NCBI GenBank assembly: GCA_020859725.1
Contig: JAJBVR010000137.1
Coordinates: forward strand, 1 to 7,523
DNA length: 7,523 bases
Reading direction: 5' to 3'
DNA from: Clostridiales bacterium
GTDB lineage: Bacteria > Bacillota > Clostridia > Oscillospirales > Acutalibacteraceae
Part shown: positions 1 through 5,290 of the stretch, piece by piece
Position numbering within the stretch: position 1 is the first letter of the stretch
Layout: the number at the start of each line of letters is the position of its first letter
Notes under the pieces: model-generated
Told to the model about the DNA's origin: nothing
The model's input: the letters and a program-made list of their open reading frames with translations, nothing else
Database searches by the model: none
Made by a program: the position numbers and the translations under genes

Positions 1-19
1 AATGATTGAGAGTATTTAT

Positions 20-349
20 TCATTTGTATATCAAAAAAGTTACAGTGAATTCTAAGTTTCCAAGATTATTGAATGCAGATATAGCATTTTTTGTTATTCC
101 ATTAGGACTACATGTAAGAGTTATTTCAAAATTACCAAAAGAATTTATTTGCAATATGTTATCAAATAAGAAACCTGAATAAGCATATTCTTTTTTTGAT
201 TCACCAAGATTGTATGTTTTGACTATATTAGAACCTTTTTCACATTCAACTGAAATTGATGTTGCTATTGGACCATAGTCAATAAAGTGGACAAGAGAAG
301 AAGTAGACAAAGCATATGAGGATATTTTCAAAGAGAACGGTTTAAGCAA
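20..349 (-). CDS. C-terminal fragment of an unrecognised beta-rich protein, N-terminus lost at a junction
   Basis: The open frame is 109 codons and ends at a TGA at 20-22. Only about 20-278 looks like genuine coding sequence. Residues 1 to about 24 are the antisense of a plus-strand reading frame (279-365) that has its own gene context, so the real N-terminal part of this protein is missing. The remaining ~85 residues alternate hydrophobic and polar positions in several short stretches (for example the end, LEFTVTFLIYK). This is the look of a terminal beta-sandwich domain of a cell-surface or carbohydrate-active protein. There are two Cys and no membrane segment. I do not recognise the family. 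No ribosome binding site precedes the ATG at 349 on this strand, which supports the view that this is a truncated fragment and not a complete small gene. Function unknown. Confidence 0.4.
   Translation of the reverse strand: MLKPFSLKISSYALSTSSLVHFIDYGPIATSISVECEKGSNIVKTYNLGESKKEYAYSGFLFDNILQINSFGNFEITLTCSPNGITKNAISAFNNLGNLEFTVTFLIYK
276..281. other. Putative recombination or assembly junction (left)
   Basis: Plausible coding switches strand here. To the left, the minus frame reads as a protein C-terminus. To the right, a plus frame (from 279, just after a TAG at 276-278) reads as the last 28 residues of another protein. Neither protein has its other end in the window, so the two were joined at about this point. 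The exact base cannot be fixed from one sequence; uncertainty is roughly 20 bases either way. Confidence 0.45.
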
Positions 350-365
350 GGAGGTTACACAATGA
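279..365 (+). pseudogene. C-terminal remnant of an upstream cassette gene
   Basis: Plus-strand frame without a start codon: 28 codons beginning just after an in-frame TAG (276-278) and ending at TGA 363-365. The residues are charged and helix-like (TREEVDKAYEDIFKENGLSK), as in a real small-protein C-terminus. Its stop overlaps the ATG of the next gene in an ATGA arrangement, the same coupling seen at the later boundaries of this cassette. I infer it is the 3' end of a gene whose 5' part was lost at the junction near 278. Family not recognised. Confidence 0.4.
348..355 (+). promoter_or_regulatory. Strong ribosome binding site
   Basis: AAGGAGGT, a near-complete anti-16S match, lies six bases before the ATG at 362. 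It fixes that start and supports the plus strand as the coding strand here. Confidence 0.75.
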
Positions 366-589
366 TAACAGTATCAGCAGTATTAAGATACCTACAGTTT
401 TTCAAAATCACCTCATACGGTGATTGCCTGGACTTCCTCGACAGTGTCATGGGTGAGGGTTATGTCAAGATTGAAATTGACAGTCATCACCTCTTAACTA
501 TCGAAAAAGACGCAAACGGTGAATATAGGGCACTTGAAAAATTTGGCAATTTGTCCGATCCTTTCAATCCGGGGGGTACAGTGCTCTGA
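362..589 (+). CDS. Small hypothetical protein, 75 aa
   Basis: The start is ATG 362, chosen because of the AAGGAGGT six bases upstream and the ATGA overlap with the preceding reading frame. The protein is acidic, with a hydrophobic helix-like N-terminus (VSAVLRYLQFF) followed by a region rich in short beta-like stretches (YVKIEID, HHLLTIEKD). It has no signal peptide, membrane segment or motif I can name. The stop TGA at 587-589 overlaps the ATG at 589 by one base, so translation is probably coupled to the next reading frame. Runs of tiny overlapping genes like this are typical of conjugative elements, plasmids and prophages of Clostridia. I infer that origin from arrangement only; I do not recognise the family. 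Confidence 0.65.
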   Translation: MITVSAVLRYLQFFKITSYGDCLDFLDSVMGEGYVKIEIDSHHLLTIEKDANGEYRALEKFGNLSDPFNPGGTVL

Positions 590-687
590 TGAAATCAAGA
601 CAATATACAAATACAGAAAATATATCAACAGAGGCTGTGGCTTTGTTCAGGAGGTTTAGAATGTTTGATACCATAACAAGGCAATGA
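589..687 (+). CDS. Tiny hypothetical protein, 32 aa, with an internal 8-codon start
   Basis: ATG 589 overlaps the previous stop (TGATG) and lies downstream of a G-rich stretch (GGGGGG at about 571-576) that could serve as a ribosome binding site. The product is basic and hydrophilic. A second in-frame ATG at 661 carries the better Shine-Dalgarno (AGGAGG, 649-654) and would give only eight residues, MFDTITRQ. The TGA at 685-687 overlaps the ATG of the following gene (ATGA). Either a real 32-residue protein is made, or the short 661-687 frame acts as a translational on-ramp for the next gene. The sequence alone does not decide between them. No family is recognised. Confidence 0.4.
   Translation: MKSRQYTNTENISTEAVALFRRFRMFDTITRQ
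649..654 (+). promoter_or_regulatory. Strong ribosome binding site inside the 32-codon frame
   Basis: AGGAGG sits six bases before ATG 661, inside the 589-687 reading frame. It is as strong as the site at 348-355. It drives only an eight-codon frame whose stop overlaps the next gene's start, so its likely job is to load ribosomes that reinitiate at 684 or 690. Confidence 0.5.
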
Positions 688-839
688 CAATGGCTGAAGC
701 AAAAGAAATACTACACGACAACTGTGTGTCAACCCCGTATGGCGAGGAGATTGTTCTGGAAATGTTGCTTGAACAATGCGACTACATTAAAATTACAGGA
801 TATGGAGCAAGTGCAAAATTTGAGCTCGTAACAGAATAA
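684..839 (+). CDS. Small hypothetical protein, 51 aa (49 aa if the second ATG is used)
   Basis: Last gene of the plus-strand cassette. ATG 684 overlaps the previous TGA by ATGA. A second ATG at 690 has a weak AAGG eight bases upstream and could be the true start. The protein is acidic, with an N-terminal amphipathic helix (MAEAKEILHDN), a central Leu- and Glu-rich stretch, and a C-terminal beta-like segment (DYIKITGYGASAKFELVTE). It has two Cys and no membrane segment. The TAA at 837-839 is followed within five bases by a perfect hairpin terminator, which is good evidence that this is the genuine end of a plus-strand transcription unit. Family not recognised; a mobile-element accessory gene is the likeliest setting. 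It lies antisense to the artefactual tail of the transporter frame. Confidence 0.6.
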   Translation: MTMAEAKEILHDNCVSTPYGEEIVLEMLLEQCDYIKITGYGASAKFELVTE

Positions 840-843
840 CAAA

Positions 844-879
844 AAAATACCGAGAAAGTGCTTACTTTCTCGGTATTTT
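844..879. terminator. Perfect hairpin terminator, likely bidirectional
   Basis: A 12-bp perfect stem (848-859 with 864-875) with loop GCTT is extended to 16 bp by AAAA (844-847) pairing with TTTT (876-879). The T-run follows the stem on the plus strand, and the A-run preceding it makes a T-run on the minus strand, so it can terminate in both directions. It ends the small-gene cassette, five bases after its last stop. Confidence 0.9.
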
Positions 880-939
880 AATGTCAACTGCGAACACAAA
901 TTTATACCAATGTATCTGTAAAAATGTTCGTGCGTGACT

Positions 940-950
940 GCTTTGGCAGA
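940..950. other. Putative recombination or assembly junction (right)
   Basis: Transporter-like residues run without break through GMFAAIGLIGSA (codons ending at about 945). After that the frame no longer resembles a membrane protein, and it soon reads through the reverse complement of the cassette terminator and the 51-aa gene. The breakpoint is therefore close to 944. The roughly 64 bases between the terminator and this point (880-944) hold no gene or motif I can name. Confidence 0.55.
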
Positions 951-2183
951 GCCGATAAGACCTATTGCGGCAAACATACCGTCTATTCTTTCACCAGAAA
1001 TATATTGCTGATAATCACGGATATCTGCCTGAATACTTGGATTCAGGAATGAACCCATTGCCGTAACAAAAGCATTGATAAAGATACAAACCATCATAAT
1101 CCATATCATATAAGAAGAATTCTGCATTCGTACAACAGGCAGCATAATTCCGATAAATACAATACTCAGAACATTCGTGAACACCAAAATATTTCTTTTA
1201 CCGAAACGCCTGATCAGCAAAGGTGTGAACAGGTTAGGCCAAAAAGCAGCATTGCTTGATATGGCAATAATCAGGGAATACTGGGCAGGAGAACAGGCCT
1301 TCTGATAAACATACATCCACTCAATGATGCTGGCGAAAGAACCCTCTAAAAATCCTAACCATCCTGCAAGAGAAATAATCCAGAAATACTTATTTCGTGC
1401 AACTGCCCTGAGTGCATCGGAAAATTTAATCTGAATGACATGCGTTTTTGCCTGTACAATTTTTTCTCTTGTATTGATATAAATCGGCAGAGAAATCACT
1501 AAACCGGCTATCAGCAGGATTGGATATAAATATCTATAAACCTCAAATTGATACAGATTATTATATCCGGTAATGGCATTTGCAAAAACAGGCAGCAGAA
1601 TGCCAACAATGGATGGCGCTAAATTTTCAACAATTGCTTTAACAGCGCTTACATCCGTGCGTTCATATGTATTCGGAGATAAAACATTGAGCAAACTTTC
1701 ATAACTGTCATTCATAAAATTATAGAAAAACTGAAAGCCGATATTAAAAGCAAGAATGACAACACACTGCATAATAGTTGTCATTTTTTCATAAGGCATC
1801 CAAACAAAACCCAAACCAAGAATAACAGTCGGTATTGCCATTGTTAATATATAAGGTCTGTACTTACCTTTCATACTTCGAGTATTATCTATAATATTAG
1901 CCCTCACAATTGTCAGCGGATAGCTTGACAAAATAGAAAACACATAAATGATATAAATTGTATGCTGTTCCATACCGATTGTGTTTGCAATAAACTTGTT
2001 TGTTGTGGCAAGAAGCATATTGTTGATACAATAAACAATGAATTTTATACCTATGCCGCCAAACGCAAGCGATGCAATTTCCTTAAAGGGCATATATCTT
2101 CCCTCAGGCGGTGTTTTCCAGTATTTTTTCAGATTGCCTAACAAGGGCATTACCTTTTCTTTAATTATACCTGCCATAATTTT

Positions 2184-2189
2184 CTCCTA
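2184..2189 (-). promoter_or_regulatory. Ribosome binding site overlapping a stop codon
   Basis: TAGGAG read on the minus strand: the TAG ends the GH30 frame, and its AG begins the AGGAG that serves the transporter ATG six bases further on. Stop and loading site share bases, so transporter translation is likely coupled to translation of the end of the GH30 gene. Confidence 0.7.
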
Positions 2190-3511
2190 TTTTGCTATAA
2201 CAATTGTGTTTACGGATACGCTGTTTAATTTAATACCGGCTGTATCAATTTCACTTTCTGACAGGTTATTCTCCTGGTCAGTGATATATAGTTTTGCATT
2301 TCTGCCTAAAAAAGACAAATTGATTTCCTCTGTATCCTCACTGTTGTTGATAGCTATAAAAATATATTCATTTTGGTTTTCAAAGCACAGACAATTTATA
2401 TTGCTGTTTTCACATTCAGCTTCTATTCTTACGGCTCCTGATATGAATTTTGAAAAGTTGCCAGTTACATAATATCTTTTCGTTAATTCATAGGTTTGCT
2501 TTTCTTTATCAACATAAATAATACCGTCACAGTAATCACCAAAGGCAACTGCAACCCAATACTGCCAGGAAACGACATCTGTGTATTTTAAATCTCCGTA
2601 AATTGTGTTTGCAGTAACGATGCCTGATTTCATGGAACAATCTGTACCGCCCTGCATATGGCACCACTCGGTCATTTTGATTTTTGTACCGGGATAATGC
2701 TTATCGTGGAATTTCCGATATCTTTTAAGATAAGCAATTCTGTCGCTGAAAAACGGCTTGATGGGATTTAACCAATAGGAATGATAATCTACACTGTCAA
2801 TATTTCTCTTAACAACAGGATTATTAAGTATAGCTCTGGAATAGGATTTGTTCAGCCAACGCAGATCGGCACATTCCGTACCTGCCAGAAGAACTTTTCC
2901 TTTCAGGTCTGGTCTGTTCTCAAGTTCATCTGCAAAAACAGAAAAAACATCTTTTACATCCTTCGGCATATAATGACAGCCCTCCTGCTTGTCATCACTC
3001 CATACCCATGCAGGTTCGTTAATAGGTGAAAGATATTTAATCGGCAATCCCATATCCAATAAATATTCACATGCATCCAGACAGTATTTTGCAAATGCCG
3101 TATAGTTTTTCGGCTTTATATTTTTAGACAATGGTTTTTTCACATCGCCCTTTGCCGTTTATTGTCAGTTCAGCAGGCGGCGAATTTACAAAAACAGTAA
3201 TTTCCTGTGCACCTGCTTCAACACATTTTTTCATCATGGAAATGGCAAAGCTGTCATTTTCAACCCGCTCTGTGGCACGTTCCCAAACCCAATAAGGTGA
3301 CTTCCCGTTTTTCATAGTTCCAGCGCCTAAATTGTAACGGTAAACAGTAAGCCCGATTCCATCCGTTTTACTGTAAAGGAGTTTTGCAATCCGTTCACTT
3401 AATGCATCATTTTTGCCGACAATCTGCGCCCACCAAGCACCTGATGCACCAAAGGTTTCAAAGATTTGATGTTTTCTGTCCTTATAAATTTTAATACGGT
3501 TTACAATTCAT
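2187..3511 (-). pseudogene. GH30-type glycoside hydrolase, interrupted by two 1-base frameshifts
   Basis: Removing one base near the start and one at the homopolymer 3135-3140 gives a continuous 440-residue protein, the normal length for a GH30 barrel plus beta-sandwich enzyme. Features in that reconstruction: FGASGAWWAQ at 20-29; SPINEP at 161-166 with E165 as expected acid/base; DYHSYW at 241-246; KMTEW at 278-282 with E281 as expected nucleophile; KRYYVTGNFSKFI at 344-356 opening the C-terminal beta domain that ends at VNTIVIAK. Shift 1: ATG 3511, preceded by a good AGGGAG site, meets a TAA after six codons, while the enzyme frame is open from 3507 one base out of register. Shift 2: six T at 3135-3140 put the N-terminal frame into a TAA at 3124, while the frame starting at 3143 continues; five T would restore it. 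There is no signal peptide, so a cytoplasmic enzyme is expected. The GH30 subfamily and substrate are unsettled; beta-1,6-galactan-type or beta-glucoside/xyloside activities are possible. It starts 15 bases after the GH2 stop and sits 9 bases before the transporter. Confidence 0.8.
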
Positions 3512-3526
3512 TTTTCTCCCTTACTT

Positions 3527-5290
3527 TTAGTTGAAATTCGGTATTGTACTCCATCTGTGTTTGAAATATCTGACTACTGATTTCGGGTTTCTGTTTCTTG
3601 TAAAAAGACCCTTTTTATTTCCGCCGACACGCATACAGCCGTCAAAGGTATCAAAATCTGCAAAGTTCCAAGGGTGTTCACCGATAATAAAATCTCTTTT
3701 ATCAAGTATTTCGTTGATTTTTTCATAGTAAGCCCATTGGTATTCCTCACTGAACATCTGCGGTACATTCCTGTGGAGTCCGCTGACAGCGTCAGCACCG
3801 TATTCCGTCAGAATAACAGGTTTATTTTGCTTTTCCCAAAAATCGAGTTCAACATCAAATGCATAACAGGCGGCATCCAAATCACCCGATAAATTGTACC
3901 ACCCATAATATCTGTTGATACAAACAACATCCATAGTGCGTGTAACAATATCTTTTTTATAATCATTTTGGCAGCAGACGAAGGTGACCGGTCTGCTCTG
4001 ATGGTCAAGTTTATGAGCCAATTTATATAATTTTTGCCAATAATCATACGCATCCTGCGGATAACGCTCCACCTCAGGCTCATTGCCCAAGCTCCACATA
4101 ACAACGCAGAGGTGGTTTTTATCTCTTGAAATTAAATTTCTTATAACATCCTCGTGATGCTGATGCATATGAAAGGTTTTGTAAGGATTATCTCCGCCGC
4201 CTATTCCTACGGCAGGTGTTTCATCAATAATCACAATCCCTTCTTTATCACACAACTGATACATTTCTTCTGCGTAAGGGTAATGGCTTGTGCGGAAAGA
4301 ATTTGCACCGATTAAATGCATCAGGTTAATGTCCTTAACATCAAGGCACAAATCAATGCCCCTGCCGTGAAACGGACTGTCCTCGTGCTTGCCTGCACCT
4401 TTAAAATAGAATGGTCTTCCGTTAATCAGAAACTGAGTACCCTTAACCTCAACAGTACTGATACCGAAAGTCTGGAAATACACATCTTCCCCGTATTCAA
4501 GCCTTGCCGTGTAAAGATACGGATGCTCTGGATACGGCTGCCACAAATGAGTGCGCTTTAATTCCATAACACCGTTTATTTCTTCTGAATAAGCAACCTC
4601 GTTTTTATCTTCATCCAGTATTGTGATTTTGAAGTTACCGCCTTTGCCGCACACTTCGGCATCATAGCTGATTTTTGCAGTATCATTTATTAAATCCGTA
4701 ACGATTGTAATATCTTTAATATATTCTTTCGGCATAATGCAAAGCCTTACAGGTCTGTTAATACCTGAAAAATTGAAAAAATCAAAATTAGGAACATTTC
4801 CCTTTTTCTTGTGTGCCTTGCCGGCCTCAACGCTGGGTATGCCTGCATTGTCAGAGCCGAAGAATGCAATGGTGCTTTCATTCCCGACAGGAAGCGTGGA
4901 ATGATTGATTTTATTATCGACGCAAACAATCAGTTCCTGTTCGCTGTCGAAATCAATCTTATCCGTAATATCAACATCAAACGGCAAAAATCCGCCCTTA
5001 TGGCTTGCAATTCCTTTGCCATTTAAGATAATTGTTGCCAAGTGCGTTACAGCGTCAAATCTTAAAACGATTCTTTCACCGCTGAATTTGCCTGAAACAT
5101 AAAAGGTACGGCGATAATAGACCCAGCCATAGTGATTGCGGTACTGTTCGGTGTCCTTTTGGTCATTGTAGGAAGCAGGAACAGCAATGGAATCACTGTT
5201 CATAAATGAAATATTATTTTCAAAATCTTTACTTCCTAATTTGAAATCCCATATTCCCGAAAGGTCAATAACAGTTCTTGATTTACTCAT
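3527..5290 (-). CDS. uidA: Beta-glucuronidase, glycoside hydrolase family 2 (UidA/GusA type)
   Basis: Retaining hydrolase that releases beta-linked glucuronic acid from the non-reducing end of glycosides or oligosaccharides; cytoplasmic, with no signal peptide. The 587 residues match the E. coli enzyme's length (about 600) and architecture: N-terminal sugar-binding sandwich (about 1-185, with IVLRFDAVTH at 74-83 and FFNFSGINRPV at 171-181), Ig-like middle domain (about 186-280), and TIM barrel (about 281-587). The acid/base is E404 in GNEP and the nucleophile is E496 in TEYG. The Asn-x-Lys pair that grips the glucuronate carboxylate is present as N558/K560 in GGNKKG; this separates glucuronidases from GH2 galactosidases. 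RTSHYPYAEEM (333-343) is also conserved. The stretch between IDETPAVG and LISRDKNH (363-385, 23 residues) is about 15 shorter than I recall for E. coli, so active-site loop 1 is short. ATG 5290 overlaps the end of the rhamnosidase by 8 bases with no good adjacent Shine-Dalgarno, suggesting translational coupling. Confidence 0.93.
   Translation of the reverse strand: MSKSRTVIDLSGIWDFKLGSKDFENNISFMNSDSIAVPASYNDQKDTEQYRNHYGWVYYRRTFYVSGKFSGERIVLRFDAVTHLATIILNGKGIASHKGGFLPFDVDITDKIDFDSEQELIVCVDNKINHSTLPVGNESTIAFFGSDNAGIPSVEAGKAHKKKGNVPNFDFFNFSGINRPVRLCIMPKEYIKDITIVTDLINDTAKISYDAEVCGKGGNFKITILDEDKNEVAYSEEINGVMELKRTHLWQPYPEHPYLYTARLEYGEDVYFQTFGISTVEVKGTQFLINGRPFYFKGAGKHEDSPFHGRGIDLCLDVKDINLMHLIGANSFRTSHYPYAEEMYQLCDKEGIVIIDETPAVGIGGGDNPYKTFHMHQHHEDVIRNLISRDKNHLCVVMWSLGNEPEVERYPQDAYDYWQKLYKLAHKLDHQSRPVTFVCCQNDYKKDIVTRTMDVVCINRYYGWYNLSGDLDAACYAFDVELDFWEKQNKPVILTEYGADAVSGLHRNVPQMFSEEYQWAYYEKINEILDKRDFIIGEHPWNFADFDTFDGCMRVGGNKKGLFTRNRNPKSVVRYFKHRWSTIPNFN

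Larger units (their letters stand above)
729..2177 (-). pseudogene. GPH-family MFS glycoside/cation symporter, 3'-truncated, with a 71-codon foreign tail
   Basis: Inner-membrane symporter expected to bring the operon's glycoside substrate into the cell. Native sequence spans residues 1 to about 411 (945-2177) and contains roughly ten hydrophobic helices. Family-like stretches include YWKTPPEGRYMPFKEI at residues 19-34, MKGKYRPYIL at 102-111 (the loop after helix 2, typical of the melibiose-type GPH family), ERTDVSAVKAI at 172-182, QAKTHVIQIKF at 242-252, and DIRDYQQYISGERIDGMF at 385-402. The final helices and C-terminus are missing. Residues 412-482 are antisense of the terminator and of the small plus-strand gene, so they are not authentic. 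The start ATG 2177 has AGGAG (2184-2188) six bases upstream, overlapping the stop of the preceding gene. The native reading frame is intact to the junction, which suggests a recent break or an assembly join. As it stands, a functional transporter is unlikely. Confidence 0.82.

Noticed and set aside
891..930. Six-base inverted repeat CGAACA/TGTTCG (891-896 and 925-930) as a mobile-element end
   Set aside because: Six bases with a 28-base spacer is expected by chance; no matching copy is seen near the left junction and no transposase is present.
2038..2472. 144-codon plus-strand open frame opposite the transporter start and the end of the GH30 gene
   Set aside because: It is antisense to well-supported coding sequence, spans the boundary between two genes, and has no ribosome binding site; its hydrophobic look comes from the opposite strand.
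3507..3507. Rare ATT start for the GH30 frame instead of a frameshift
   Set aside because: A normal ATG (3511) with a good AGGGAG site sits immediately upstream one base out of register, and a second frameshift exists downstream, so a base insertion is simpler.
3531..5102. Several 60-98 codon open frames on both strands inside the beta-glucuronidase region
   Set aside because: All are shadows of the GH2 gene, whose motifs run continuously through the whole span.
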